A stretch of 64,000 nucleotides of DNA from Anaerolineaceae bacterium oral taxon 439 (GCA_001717545.1 CP017039.1:2480001-2544000); one strand, 5' to 3'; counted from the stretch's first letter, positions 42,145 through 51,821 are shown. Numbers and translations are program-made. The notes: generated from the letters alone by a model not told the origin.

Positions 42145-43551
42145 TTACGATAGCCAGCGCCAGGACGTCCCGTCCCGCGAATCTTCGAGGACGACGCCGT
42201 TTTCCTTCAGCCGGTCGCGGACGAGATCGGATAATTCCCAGTTCTTCTCTGCGCGCAGCCGCAGCCGCAAATCAATCAACAGCTGAATAAACGGGTCGGC
42301 GCCCTGGGCCCCCTTCGCTTCGGCCTCCTCAAGCGTCAATCCGAGAACGGAGGTCAATTCTTTCAGCGTCGCCCGCGCTTCGGCGAGTTCGGCGCCGGTC
42401 GCTCCGGCGTCGCGGGTCGCGTTCATGACGCGGACCAATTCGAACAGCGCCGCCAGCGCCGCCGCCGAATTAAAATCGTCATCCATCGCGGCGATAAATT
42501 CGTCTTTCGCAGCCTGAACCTGATTTTTCAGCGCCTCGATCGAACCGGAAGGCGCCCCGCTCGCCGAGCCCGCCGCAGATTTCAGCGCGTTCCGAAGCCG
42601 CTCGATCGCTTTTTCCGCCTGATTCAGGACTTCTTCGTTAAAAATAACCGGATTCCGGTACCCTGAATTCAGGATCAGGTAGCGAAACGCGTCGGCGCTA
42701 TGCGCTTCGAGAAGCTCGTCGATCGAAATAATATTCCCGACCGACTTCGACATCTTCTCGCCCTTGAGCTGAAGCATGCCGTTATGAATCCAATACGTCG
42801 CGAAACGCTTTCCCGTAAAACTCTCGCTTTGCGCGATTTCGTTTTCATGATGAGGAAAGATCAGGTCGTTTCCGCCGCCATGAATATCGATCGAATCGCC
42901 GAAAAGATGATAATTCATCGCGGAACATTCAATATGCCAGCCCGGACGCCCGGGGCCCCAGGGACTCTCCCAGGCCGGTTCGCCCGGCTTCGCGCCCTTC
43001 CAGAGCGCGAAATCCATCGGGTCCTCCTTCCGATCGTCGGCTTCCTTCCGGACCCCGACGCGCATGTCGTCCAGGCGGCGTCCCGACAATTTCCCATAAT
43101 CCGCCTTTTCACGAACGCGGTAATAAACGTCCCCGTCAAGCGGATACGCGGCCCCCTTATCGATCAGCCCCCGAACCATCGCGATAATCTGACCGATTTC
43201 CTCGGTCGCGCGCGGATGATACGTTGCCGGAAGAACGTTCAGCGCCTCAAGGTTGCCGCGGAAATCGTTGATATACCCCTCCGCTAATTTAAACGGATCG
43301 ACGTTCATTTCATGCGCCCGACGGATAATCTTATCGTCGACGTCGGTAAAATTCATCGCGAACCGGACGTCATATCCGCGATACATCATATACCGGCGGA
43401 TAATATCGAAAACGACCGCCGACATCGCGTGTCCGATATGAGCCTTGTTGTAAACCGTCGGGCCGCAGACGTACATCTTAACCACGCCCGGTTCCAACGT
43501 TTCCAGCGATTCCTTCGTTCGTGTCAGCGTATTATACAGTTGAATCCCCAT
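42145..43551 (-). CDS. cysS: Cysteinyl-tRNA synthetase
   Basis: A class I synthetase of 468 residues. It has the HIGH motif in [11 protein letters not shown], the zinc-site Cys in [37 protein letters not shown] and the KMSKS motif in [11 protein letters not shown]. It charges tRNA-Cys. It lies 9 bases before rlmB and about 30 bases after metG. Confidence 0.96.
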   Translation of the reverse strand: MGIQLYNTLTRTKESLETLEPGVVKMYVCGPTVYNKAHIGHAMSAVVFDIIRRYMMYRGYDVRFAMNFTDVDDKIIRRAHEMNVDPFKLAEGYINDFRGNLEALNVLPATYHPRATEEIGQIIAMVRGLIDKGAAYPLDGDVYYRVREKADYGKLSGRRLDDMRVGVRKEADDRKEDPMDFALWKGAKPGEPAWESPWGPGRPGWHIECSAMNYHLFGDSIDIHGGGNDLIFPHHENEIAQSESFTGKRFATYWIHNGMLQLKGEKMSKSVGNIISIDELLEAHSADAFRYLILNSGYRNPVIFNEEVLNQAEKAIERLRNALKSAAGSASGAPSGSIEALKNQVQAAKDEFIAAMDDDFNSAAALAALFELVRVMNATRDAGATGAELAEARATLKELTSVLGLTLEEAEAKGAQGADPFIQLLIDLRLRLRAEKNWELSDLVRDRLKENGVVLEDSRDGTSWRWLS

Positions 43552-43582
43552 CTTTATTCCTCCGGTTCACCGCGCGGCGCGG

Positions 43583-45364
43583 TCAGCCAATCCGCGCACG
43601 CTCCTCCGCGATAATCGACGGGTCCAGCTTCCGGAACAGCGGCGAAATCTCGCCAAACCTCCGCCCCGCCGGGAGCTCCTGCCACGCCCATTTTCCAGCC
43701 GCCGGATCCGGATCATAGCGCAGCACGTTCCGCTCCCCCAACGCGTCCGAAACCGATTGGATATACGAATTTCCGAACAGCTGGTCGTCAAATCCCAGAA
43801 TCTTATTCAGTTTTTCCGAACTGAACGGGAGCACCGGCGCGAACAGGATTTTCAGATTATTAATCGCCTGAAGCGCGTAGTAAACGCGCGTCCCCGCCGC
43901 TTCTTTATCCGTCTTAACCAGCGTCCACGGCGAAGTCACGTCCAGATAGCGATTCACCTCGCTCGACAGCCGCATCATCTCAGCTGCCGCGCTGCGGAAA
44001 CGCGCCTTTTGAAGCTCGTCGCCGACCGCCCGGAATCCCAGCCGGATCGTATCGATCAGGTTCTCGTCCTCAGCGTCCGCCGCGGCCGGTTCCGGAACGC
44101 AGCCCCAGTGCTTATTCGCGAATGAAATAACCCGATTCGCAAGGTTCCCCCAGTTGGCAACCAGCTCGTTATTGTTGCGTTTCAGGAAATCCTCCCAATC
44201 CCAGTCCGAATCCTGCGACTCGGGCATCGTAACCGTCAGATAATATCGAAGCGGATCGGGATCATAGCGCGTCAGGAAGTCGTTCACGTAAACCGCCCAG
44301 TTCCGGGACCCGGAAATCTTCTGTCCTTCGAGGTTCATGAACTCATTCGCAGGAACGTCGTACGGTAAATTCAGCGGTCGATTCGAGTTCCCGTCGTAGA
44401 ACGTCCCGAATTCAGTCCCGGTACCGATCAGCTGCGCCGGCCAGATAATCGCGTGAAACGGAATATTATCCTTCCCGATAAAATAATACGTCTTGCAGTC
44501 GTCATTTTCCCAGAACGTCTTCCACCGGCTCGGATCGCCCGTCAATCTCGCGTATTCGATCGTCGCCGACAGGTACCCGATCACCGCCTCAAACCAGACG
44601 TACAGGCATTTCCCTTCCTCGCCCTCGATCGGAACCGGAACGCCCCAGTCCAGATCGCGGGTAATCGCCCGTCCATGCAGGTCGTTCGCCTGAATCGATC
44701 CCAGCGACTGCCGGATGACGTTCGGGCGCCAGCTGTCCTCACGCGATTTCAGGAACGAGACAATCGCCCCCTGAAGCTTCCCCAGATCCAGATAGAAATG
44801 CTCCGTGTCGCGGAGCTCCGGAACGCTCCCATCCGTCTTCGTTCTCGGGTTCAGGATCTTTTCCGGCTCCAGCAGATTACCGCACTGGTCGCACTGATCC
44901 CCGCGGGCGTTCTCATAGCCGCAGATATAGCAAGTCCCTTCAACGTACCGGTCCGGAAGGAACTTCCCCTGCGAAACCGAATACCACTGCTTTTCCGTCG
45001 ACCGGTACAGATAACCGTTTTTCCGAAGCGCCAGAAAAACGTCCTGCGAAACCTTAAAGTGGTTCTCCGTATGCGTACTGGTAAAAAGATCATACGAAAT
45101 CCCGACATGAATCAGCATATCCAGAAAACTCTGATGGAAATGCTGGTAAACCTCGGTCGGCGTCGTCCCCTCGTTCTCGGCGCGAACCGTAATCGGCGTC
45201 CCATGCGCGTCGGTCCCGGTCAGAACGACCGTATCATAGCCCATCAGGCGATGCGTCCGACCGAAAATATCCGCCGGCAGGTGCGACCCCGTCAGATTCC
45301 CGACATGAATATAAGCGTTAGCGTACGGCCAGGCCGACGTCACCAAAACAGGTTGTTTTTTCAT
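43583..45364 (-). CDS. metG: Methionyl-tRNA synthetase
   Basis: A class I synthetase of 593 residues. The HIGH-like motif is AYIHVGNLTGSHLPAD. The zinc knuckle is formed by CYICGYENARGDQCDQCG. The second signature reads KISGSRNWAV, the variant of KMSKS found in the archaeal/Bacteroides-type MetG. No C-terminal tRNA-binding domain is present. ATG 45364 is chosen: GGAGGCG lies upstream, and the longer open frame upstream runs through the promoter. A TAGAAT -10 element with an upstream TG lies at 45421-45426. Confidence 0.95.
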   Translation of the reverse strand: MKKQPVLVTSAWPYANAYIHVGNLTGSHLPADIFGRTHRLMGYDTVVLTGTDAHGTPITVRAENEGTTPTEVYQHFHQSFLDMLIHVGISYDLFTSTHTENHFKVSQDVFLALRKNGYLYRSTEKQWYSVSQGKFLPDRYVEGTCYICGYENARGDQCDQCGNLLEPEKILNPRTKTDGSVPELRDTEHFYLDLGKLQGAIVSFLKSREDSWRPNVIRQSLGSIQANDLHGRAITRDLDWGVPVPIEGEEGKCLYVWFEAVIGYLSATIEYARLTGDPSRWKTFWENDDCKTYYFIGKDNIPFHAIIWPAQLIGTGTEFGTFYDGNSNRPLNLPYDVPANEFMNLEGQKISGSRNWAVYVNDFLTRYDPDPLRYYLTVTMPESQDSDWDWEDFLKRNNNELVANWGNLANRVISFANKHWGCVPEPAAADAEDENLIDTIRLGFRAVGDELQKARFRSAAAEMMRLSSEVNRYLDVTSPWTLVKTDKEAAGTRVYYALQAINNLKILFAPVLPFSSEKLNKILGFDDQLFGNSYIQSVSDALGERNVLRYDPDPAAGKWAWQELPAGRRFGEISPLFRKLDPSIIAEERARIG

Positions 45365-45420
45365 AACCACAAACGCCTCCGAATGAAGAAGGTACCTGAA
45401 ACAGCAAAAAATCCAGTAAA

Positions 45421-45429
45421 ATTCTATCA
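45421..45429 (-). promoter_or_regulatory. Extended -10 element of metG
   Basis: On the minus strand TGATAGAAT: TAGAAT preceded by TG with one base between. This is an extended -10 pattern, about 57 bases before the start codon. No good -35 element. Confidence 0.45.
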
Positions 45430-45572
45430 CAACCTGTTCCCGGCGACGATTTTCCGCGTCAGAAGCGGACGGCGAGCGGGGAAGCGGTTCCTCCCGCGCC
45501 GCGATCCGGCGGAATTGGGCCGGATCAACGGAGCGGATAAAGAACCCGTCGGGCGGCGATTTTCGAAAGGGG

Positions 45573-45578
45573 TATGAT
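45573..45578 (+). promoter_or_regulatory. -10 element placed for a leaderless transcript
   Basis: TATGAT ends only six bases before the ATG at 45585, so transcription would start at or next to the start codon. No Shine-Dalgarno-like sequence fits between them except GG at 45582-45583. Confidence 0.5.
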
Positions 45579-45584
45579 TCAGGT

Positions 45585-46871
45585 ATGTCGACGCGCAAGA
45601 TGAACCAGCAGCAAATCGCCGCAATCCAGCGGTATCCCTATTGGGCTCGGAAACTCATCTATTTCTTCAACCGATTCCCGCTCCAGCTCTGGCTCGTTTT
45701 CCTCGGCAATTTCATCATCTCCGTCGCGTCATCGATGAGCTGGCCGTTCCTGAATATCTACCTGCGTCAGCGGCTCGGCCTCCCGCTCCATTTATCGACA
45801 CTCCTCGCTTCCACGCGCGCCGTAACCGGAATCGTCGCATCGCTGACGATCGGATCCGTCTCGGACCGGTTCGGACGGCGCGGGATCATGCTGGCGTCCG
45901 TTATCGGCGGCGTCCTGTTCCATGGATGCATGGCCTGGGCGAATCAGGTCTGGGAATTTCTTCTCCTCCTCGCGGCCTGGGGCGCGCTCGACAATTTCTA
46001 TTCGATCGGCTGCAACGCCATGGTCGTCGACACCGCCGACAAAGACAGCCAGCTTGAAGCGTTCTCGCTCAACCGCATGGCGCACAATACCGGAATCGCG
46101 ATCGGCCCGATTATCGGCGGGATGATCGTGACCTATTCTTATCAGCTGAACTACCAATTCGCCGCCGCGATTTACGCCGTTCCCGCGCTGATGATCCTGT
46201 TCCTCGTTAAAGAGAGCCTGAAGAAACCGACGCCGGCGGCTCTCGCGGAAACGGGCCCCGGAAAATCGGGCGAAGCCATATGCCGCGAAACGAGCATGAT
46301 CGACGTTTTTCGCGATCGGATCTTCATGGCGTCGATCGGCTTCCTGATCCTGATTACCGTTGGAACGTCGACCGTCTTCAACCTCCTGCCGCTCTACGCG
46401 AACGAGGTTTACCGGATTCCCGAAAGCCATATCAGTATCGTTTTCAGCGTCAACGCGATCCTCTGCGTCGCGCTGCAATTAGGCGCAGCGCGCGCCGCCG
46501 CCCGGCTTCACCCGTTTTCAGGCATGGTCCTCAGCGCGGGGTTATACATGATTGGGATTACCAGCTACGCCTTCTTCCCGTCCGTCGCCTGGTACTGCGC
46601 GTGCATGACGGTCATGACCGTCGGCGAAGTCATCCTCGCGCCGACGATGCTGGCGCTGACCGCGCGCCGCGCGCCGGAGGACGCCCGCGGACGGTACATG
46701 GGGATCTTCAATCTGGCTTATCCGTTCGGCTATGCAATCGGCCCTGCGATCGGCGGAAATATTTTCGAATATGTCTCGCCGCAGGGGATCTGGTATAACG
46801 GCGGGCTCTTCTGCCTGATCGCCATGATCGGATATAGCGTCCTCTACCGGAAAAATAAGAAGGAACAATGA
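45585..46871 (+). CDS. MFS transporter
   Basis: A major facilitator protein of 428 residues with 12 membrane segments. The motif-A loop between segments 2 and 3 is GSVSDRFGRRGIM. The central cytoplasmic loop (~residues 212-236) is followed by the second half. The pattern is like drug/sugar exporters of the YajR/TetA type, but the substrate cannot be read. It is divergent from metG and appears to have a leaderless promoter. Confidence 0.88.
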   Translation: MSTRKMNQQQIAAIQRYPYWARKLIYFFNRFPLQLWLVFLGNFIISVASSMSWPFLNIYLRQRLGLPLHLSTLLASTRAVTGIVASLTIGSVSDRFGRRGIMLASVIGGVLFHGCMAWANQVWEFLLLLAAWGALDNFYSIGCNAMVVDTADKDSQLEAFSLNRMAHNTGIAIGPIIGGMIVTYSYQLNYQFAAAIYAVPALMILFLVKESLKKPTPAALAETGPGKSGEAICRETSMIDVFRDRIFMASIGFLILITVGTSTVFNLLPLYANEVYRIPESHISIVFSVNAILCVALQLGAARAAARLHPFSGMVLSAGLYMIGITSYAFFPSVAWYCACMTVMTVGEVILAPTMLALTARRAPEDARGRYMGIFNLAYPFGYAIGPAIGGNIFEYVSPQGIWYNGGLFCLIAMIGYSVLYRKNKKEQ

Positions 46872-46943
46872 AAATTATTCTTGAAAAGACCGCCGAAAAA
46901 GACAAACTATTCCCCAACGCTTTGCGCGCCTGAGCGGAGGGTC

Positions 46944-47105
46944 ATGACGATCGGAAGAGAAGAGTTTTTAATCGGGAAAGCCGGAACCATGGGGAAACAG
47001 CGGCTGGACGAGGTTCTTCCCATACGGAAACGCGGCGAAGGCTTGACGCTCGAAACGTATCCGGAAAACCTGAAGAAGAAGAAGAAGAAGAAGAATGAGA
47101 AGTGA
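46944..47105 (+). CDS. Possible small Lys-rich protein, uncertain
   Basis: A 53-codon open frame that starts just after GGAGGGTC. The C-terminus is KKKKKKK-NEK, encoded by eight tandem GAA/AAG triplets (47072-47095). The N-terminal part (MTIGREEFLIGKAGTMGKQR) has no match I know. It may be real, a decayed gene fragment or chance. Kept because the ribosome site is good and the region is otherwise empty. Confidence 0.3.
   Translation: MTIGREEFLIGKAGTMGKQRLDEVLPIRKRGEGLTLETYPENLKKKKKKKNEK
47072..47095 (+). repeat. (GAA)8 simple repeat
   Basis: Eight perfect GAA triplets in a row, the only such tract I see in the window. It lies inside the possible small frame and can expand or contract without frameshift. 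Confidence 0.9.
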
Positions 47106-47182
47106 AGTGGAATCAACGTCTCAACCATTCTTCAATCCGGGCTGGAAAAAGAATTGAGCCGAATCGGAATCGAGGGCCCGCT

Positions 47183-48349
47183 TCAGCGGTACAGCTCCGG
47201 ATAAGGATCCTCCTCACGGAGCTTCGCCAGCGCATACTCCATCGCAACCTTCACCATCCCCAGCAGCGGCGCCGCCAGCAGCGCGCCCAGAACGCCCAGC
47301 TTTCCGCTCAGGACCAAAATCCCGACAATCAGAAGAACCGGATGAATCCCGACCGCTTCGCTCATGATCCGTGGGACGACAATCGCGTTTTCAAGCTGCT
47401 GGATCAGGATATACCCCAGAACCGTGATCAGGGCCACGACCCAGGAACCAAACGGCAGGTAACTTGATCCGAAGACCACCGCTGAAAGAATCGCCGGGAT
47501 CGCTGATAAGATCGGGCCGATATTCGGAATAATTTCCAGCGCCCCGGCGAGAACACCCAGCAGGATCGCCCCTTTCAGCCCCACCGCTGAGCAGAAGACC
47601 GCCGTCATGACCCCGATAATCAGCATCAGCTTCAGCTCACCGACAAAAAACTTCGTCCAAACATGGCTCAGCCGCGTCAGCAGCTCGCGAATTTCCGGCT
47701 GATACTGCTTCTTGAAAAAGCCGACGAGCTTCCCTTGAAGCTTATCGCCGTCGTTCGCGACATGAATCGAAATCATCAGCGCGGTTACAAACGACAGGAT
47801 CGTCGAAAAAACGTTGCGCCCGATCGAAAACGCGGAGCTCAGGATCGTCGACCATTCGTTCAGAATCTGCGTCAGATCGATCTTCGACGCTTCCAGCGAA
47901 TTCAGCCAGCGCCGCGCTTCGACAAGCGGCACGGATAAATCGATCGTTTCCGACCCGATTTTGAGACTGTTCACCTCCAGCTGCCGGATTGTATCCGCGA
48001 GCCACTTATCAACATTCTCAAAAATCGCCGGCAGGTACTGCGTCGCGAAATCGGTAACCCGCTCGATCAGGACCGGTAAAATCAGCGTCATCAGAACGAC
48101 CAGAATCGCCAGCCCCAGTATGTAAGACGTGAGAACGGCGAGGCTGCGCGGGAAATGGAGCCGTTTTTGGAAGAAACCAATAAAAGGCATCAGCAGGAAC
48201 GAAATACTCAGCGAAATAAAAAACAGCGTTAGATTATCCTGAACCAGGCGAACCGCCAGGACCCCAAGAATCATCATCGTCACCAGCGTAATATAACGGA
48301 GCTGCTGGCTCCATTTCCGATCCTCGGCGGAATACTTCGTTTCTTCCAT
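47183..48349 (-). CDS. AI-2E family transporter (PerM/YdbI-like)
   Basis: A membrane protein of 388 residues with about eight membrane segments. It has the family's central amphipathic region (LVGFFKKQYQPEIRELLTRLSHVWTKFFVGELKLMLIIGVM) and the C-terminal LGALLAAPLLGMVKVAMEY. The family includes TqsA-type and Na+/H+-type exporters; the substrate is unassigned. It lies 65 bases downstream of the M23 peptidase gene on the same strand, so the two may share a transcript. Confidence 0.9.
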   Translation of the reverse strand: MEETKYSAEDRKWSQQLRYITLVTMMILGVLAVRLVQDNLTLFFISLSISFLLMPFIGFFQKRLHFPRSLAVLTSYILGLAILVVLMTLILPVLIERVTDFATQYLPAIFENVDKWLADTIRQLEVNSLKIGSETIDLSVPLVEARRWLNSLEASKIDLTQILNEWSTILSSAFSIGRNVFSTILSFVTALMISIHVANDGDKLQGKLVGFFKKQYQPEIRELLTRLSHVWTKFFVGELKLMLIIGVMTAVFCSAVGLKGAILLGVLAGALEIIPNIGPILSAIPAILSAVVFGSSYLPFGSWVVALITVLGYILIQQLENAIVVPRIMSEAVGIHPVLLIVGILVLSGKLGVLGALLAAPLLGMVKVAMEYALAKLREEDPYPELYR

Positions 48350-48414
48350 CTTCCCTTCCCTTCAAAGCGTTCCCTTCGGCTCCCTGAAAACCGCGCGGGG
48401 CAGCTGTTTTCATC

Positions 48415-49593
48415 CTAATAGAAATTATGCGGGTTCTGCGGAACGCCGTTATACCGCATTTCATAATGCAGATGCGGTCCCGAAGAGTTCCCCGTCGACC
48501 CCATCGCGCCGATAATATCCCCCGGTCCAACGTAGTATCCACACTGTACATTATAGGACTCAAGATGAGCGTAGAGCGTCTGCCAGCCGTTGCCATGATC
48601 GACCATCAGAACGTTGCCGTACCCCCAATCGTTCCACCCGGCGTAGACGATAACGCCAGCGTCGGCGGAATAAATCGGATTCCCCATCTTCCCGCCGATA
48701 TCGATCGCGCGATGATTGCTCGCTTCGCTGTAATCGTAACCAGAAATATACCGTTCCGAAGTCGGCCAGAGGAACGTACCGCTCCCGACCGGCCCGTCCA
48801 TCACCGATTCACAGGCCCCCGGACCATAAATCGAAGCCACGGCCGGATTCTCCCGCGTCACGAACGGCGCGGACCAGGTCAGAAGCGAACGCGTCCCGCC
48901 CGGTACGACGAGCCACTTTCCCGCCGGAATATTCGGGTTTGAAAAATCGCCGATCGTCTCCAGACTCAATCCATTTGCCGGAAATTCGATAATCGACTCG
49001 GGCGTCACGCCGTAAACCTCGGCGACCGTATTCAGCCCGTCGCCCTCGTGCCATTCCGTATAAACGCCGTCGACCGGAAGAATATTAATATCCATTCCTT
49101 CCAGGAGCGCGTGCGGATCGTCATGCAGCGTGTACGGATTCCCCCAGAAAATCGTACTCGGTTTCAGGTTGAATTTTTCCGCAATCCCGATCACTGTATC
49201 GCCCCTGACGACATGATACGTCCGCACTTCATAGCGCGGCTTCATCGGCAGATCCGTATGCGACGTGCTCCTCCGCGTCAGTCCGGCGTTCAGCGGCAGC
49301 GTCTCGTTCATCGGATACGAAGGATCATAATAAGGAAGAACCGCGTCCATGTAATATGGTGCGGCGGAAGTTCCGCCGCTCGGACCGCCAATCCGTTCCG
49401 ACCGAAGCACGAAAAAGGAATTCATCAGCCAGACGACAATAAAAAACAGAACGGCGGTCACGATCGCCGAAGCCGCGGTCAGGAGACGTTCCCCGAGCCC
49501 GGCGCGAACGATCGCGGACCAGATCGCCAGCCAATCCCGCTTCGGCGGCTCGTTCCCGTCCGGGCGCGACGGTTCGGACATACTTTGATTCAT
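48415..49593 (-). CDS. LysM-domain M23 peptidoglycan endopeptidase
   Basis: A protein of 392 residues. One membrane segment (~residues 37-60) anchors it. Two LysM-type repeats follow (YHVVRGDTVIGIAEKFNLK, then EGDGLNTVAEVYGVTPESI). The M23/LytM domain occupies about residues 275-390, with zinc ligands in NHRAIDIGG (H-x3-D) and GPHLHYE (HxH) and the YAHLES strand. It cuts peptidoglycan cross-links outside the cell. ATG 49593 is preferred: TATAAT ends seven bases upstream, which would exclude the longer frame and give a leaderless mRNA. Confidence 0.9.
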   Translation of the reverse strand: MNQSMSEPSRPDGNEPPKRDWLAIWSAIVRAGLGERLLTAASAIVTAVLFFIVVWLMNSFFVLRSERIGGPSGGTSAAPYYMDAVLPYYDPSYPMNETLPLNAGLTRRSTSHTDLPMKPRYEVRTYHVVRGDTVIGIAEKFNLKPSTIFWGNPYTLHDDPHALLEGMDINILPVDGVYTEWHEGDGLNTVAEVYGVTPESIIEFPANGLSLETIGDFSNPNIPAGKWLVVPGGTRSLLTWSAPFVTRENPAVASIYGPGACESVMDGPVGSGTFLWPTSERYISGYDYSEASNHRAIDIGGKMGNPIYSADAGVIVYAGWNDWGYGNVLMVDHGNGWQTLYAHLESYNVQCGYYVGPGDIIGAMGSTGNSSGPHLHYEMRYNGVPQNPHNFY

Positions 49594-49600
49594 GCGTAAG

Positions 49601-49606
49601 ATTATA
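49601..49606 (-). promoter_or_regulatory. -10 element of the M23 gene, leaderless spacing
   Basis: Perfect TATAAT on the minus strand, seven bases from the ATG at 49593. Transcription would begin at or near the start codon. Confidence 0.6.
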
Positions 49607-49662
49607 CCCCGTGAGTCCAACCAAAAAGTACCGTCGCCATTCGGTTCCGCCGCCCGCGCCGT

Positions 49663-49668
49663 TATAAT
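49663..49668 (+). promoter_or_regulatory. -10 element of the ChlI-like gene, leaderless spacing
   Basis: Perfect TATAAT, seven bases from the ATG at 49676; the same geometry as the divergent promoter 60 bases away. Confidence 0.6.
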
Positions 49669-49675
49669 TACCGCC

Positions 49676-50785
49676 ATGCCAACGATTTATCCATTCACAG
49701 CTATCATCGGACAGCGGCGCATGAAACGCGCGCTGATCCTGAACGCGATTGACCCCAGAATCGGCGGCGTCCTGATCCGCGGCGAACGTGGAACGGCGAA
49801 ATCGACCGCCGCCCGCGCGCTCGCGGAAATCCTCCCGGACGTCGAAACCTTCGCCGAATGCCGCTTCGGCTGCGCCCCGGACGACCCGACGCGCTGGTGC
49901 GGAGAATGCGCGATGCGGGCGGCGAACGGATCGCCGGGGACGCCGCGCGTCCGGAACACGCCGTTTATTAACCTGCCCGTTTCCGCAACCGAAGACCGCG
50001 TCGTCGGAACGATCGATATCGAAAAAGCGATTACGACCGGCGTCAGGTCGTTCGAACCGGGAATCTTAGCCGAAGCCAACCGTGGGATCCTTTATATCGA
50101 CGAAGTCAACCTTCTCGAGGACCATGTCGTCGACCTGCTTCTCGACGCCGCCGCGATGGGGGTAAATCGCGTCGAACGCGAAGGGATCTCATTTGAGCAT
50201 CCGGCCCGCTTTATCCTGATCGGGACGATGAACCCTGAGGAAGGCGACCTCCGGCCGCAGCTCCTCGACCGCTTCGCGCTCTCCGTCGATATCGTCGGGA
50301 TTACCGATCCGCAGGAACGCGTCGAAATCATGAAACGGACGATCGGTTTCGAAACCGATCCGGAGGGGTTTCTCCGCGATTTTGCCGCGAGCGAAAACGA
50401 GCTCCGGAATAAAATCGTCGGGGCGAGGAACCGGATCGCCAGCGTCCGTTATACCTCGCGCGACCTGATCGCGATCGCGTCGCTGACCAGCGCTTTAAAC
50501 GTCGAAGGTCATCGCGCCGATCTCGTGATCTTAAAAACCGCGCGGGCTCAGGCCGCGTTCGACGGCCGCGACCGTATCAACGAAACCGATATCGCCCTCG
50601 CCGCTGAACTCGCCCTTCCGCATCGGCTCCAAAAGGGCCCGCTCAACGAGCAGTCCGTCTCAGCGGACGAACTCAAAGTCCGGATCGACGGCCTCGTCGG
50701 CTCATTCAGCGAAGCCGAAGGCTTCAAAAACGCCGACGAGGTCGAAGAAGAAGCGGAAAAAAAAACCTCGTTCGCGCCCCGATAA
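49676..50785 (+). CDS. ChlI/BchI-like AAA+ ATPase
   Basis: A protein of 369 residues of the Mg-chelatase ATPase type: Walker A in LIRGERGTAKST, Walker B in GILYIDEVNLLED, sensor 1 in LIGTMNPEEG, and RPQLLDRFALSV with the arginine finger. In chlorophyll synthesis ChlI works with ChlD and the large ChlH; here only a VWA partner follows and no CobN/ChlH-type large subunit is in the window. Metal insertion or chaperone-like remodelling are both possible. ATG 49676 matches the leaderless promoter; the longer upstream frame covers the intergenic region. Confidence 0.87.
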   Translation: MPTIYPFTAIIGQRRMKRALILNAIDPRIGGVLIRGERGTAKSTAARALAEILPDVETFAECRFGCAPDDPTRWCGECAMRAANGSPGTPRVRNTPFINLPVSATEDRVVGTIDIEKAITTGVRSFEPGILAEANRGILYIDEVNLLEDHVVDLLLDAAAMGVNRVEREGISFEHPARFILIGTMNPEEGDLRPQLLDRFALSVDIVGITDPQERVEIMKRTIGFETDPEGFLRDFAASENELRNKIVGARNRIASVRYTSRDLIAIASLTSALNVEGHRADLVILKTARAQAAFDGRDRINETDIALAAELALPHRLQKGPLNEQSVSADELKVRIDGLVGSFSEAEGFKNADEVEEEAEKKTSFAPR

Positions 50786-50817
50786 CCCTCCCCCAGGGCG
50801 TTGTTCCCAGCGGCGCA

Positions 50818-51714
50818 ATGTATTCACATTCCGGCGACCAGATCTTTAACGACGTGGAGCTCAACTGGTGGGGGTATACCGACGTCGTTAAATTCGATAA
50901 CGCCGACCTCCCCAGCGAAGATCATCGTCCCAAAACGCAGAAACGTTCCAACGGGAAACGCGCGAAAATCCGCTCCAGGACGCGCCGCGGAACGTACCTT
51001 TACGCGCGGCCGGCGCGGAACGACCCGACGGACTTAGCCCTGGACGCGACCCTCCGCGCCGCCGCCCCGTATCAGGCGCAGCGACGGACCGACAACGGCG
51101 ACCGCCGGATGCAGATCCGCCGCGCCGACCTGATGCGCAAGGTGCGGTATCAGAAAACCTCCTCGCTTCTCATATTCCTCCTCGACCTGTCCTGGTCCAT
51201 GGCGGTTCAGCAGCGCGTCAAAGCGACGCGCGGCGCGATCCTCTCGCTCCTGACCGACGCCTATCAGCACCGCGACCGGGTCGCGCTCATCACGTTTCAG
51301 AAAGACCGCGCCCGCCTCGCGCTCCCGCCAACCGGATCGATCATGCTGGCGGAACGGACGCTCCGAAAGGTCCGCGTCGGCGGAAAAACGCCGCTCTCCG
51401 CCGGCCTGTTAAAGGCGCACGAGGTTTTAGCGCGCGACCGCCGCTTCTATCCGGATTCAAACGCGCTCCTGGTCGTTTTAACCGACGGCGACGGGAACGT
51501 CTCGATCGGCGATGCGGCGCCGCTCGAAGAATCGAAGGCCATCGCCGAACGGATCGCCGCCGACCGCTTCCGCTCGATCGTAATCGACATGGACCCGAAC
51601 GCGTTCGCCGAAGGCCTCGCGAATACCCTCGCGAAACAGCTCCGCGCACCGTATTATCAGCTCGCCGGCCTCGACGCCGACCAGCTCACGCGGATTATCC
51701 GCCGGGAAATATAA
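50818..51714 (+). CDS. VWA-domain protein (ChlD C-terminal-like)
   Basis: A protein of 298 residues. The N-terminal ~85 residues are basic and polar. The rest is a von Willebrand A domain with the MIDAS motif DLSWSM near residue 122, TPLSAGL and LTDGDGN, close to the C-terminal part of ChlD. It lacks ChlD's own AAA+ half, which the preceding ATPase gene may supply. The two genes are 32 bases apart. The basic linker before the VWA domain may bind the partner. Confidence 0.85.
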   Translation: MYSHSGDQIFNDVELNWWGYTDVVKFDNADLPSEDHRPKTQKRSNGKRAKIRSRTRRGTYLYARPARNDPTDLALDATLRAAAPYQAQRRTDNGDRRMQIRRADLMRKVRYQKTSSLLIFLLDLSWSMAVQQRVKATRGAILSLLTDAYQHRDRVALITFQKDRARLALPPTGSIMLAERTLRKVRVGGKTPLSAGLLKAHEVLARDRRFYPDSNALLVVLTDGDGNVSIGDAAPLEESKAIAERIAADRFRSIVIDMDPNAFAEGLANTLAKQLRAPYYQLAGLDADQLTRIIRREI

Positions 51715-51793
51715 CGGGATTACAGCCGGATTCAAAAACGTCCGGATAAACCGCGGCCGCAAAGAACCGCGTCCCCGCGCGGAACGGCGATAG

Positions 51794-51799
51794 TATAAT
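51794..51799 (+). promoter_or_regulatory. -10 element of the M42 peptidase operon
   Basis: Perfect TATAAT, 66 bases before the first peptidase start. The -35 region is unclear. The leader carries the hairpin at 51822-51846. Confidence 0.55.
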
Positions 51800-51821
51800 A
51801 AGATCAATAACAAATCATTCG

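Noticed and set aside
44453-45577. A 374-codon open frame on the plus strand opposite metG
   Set aside because: The minus strand encodes a full methionyl-tRNA synthetase with all motifs; the opposite frame has biased composition and no family match.
45365-45598. A longer N-terminus for metG
   Set aside because: It covers the -10 region and the divergent MFS start; MetG proteins begin close to the VLVTSAWPYAN stretch.
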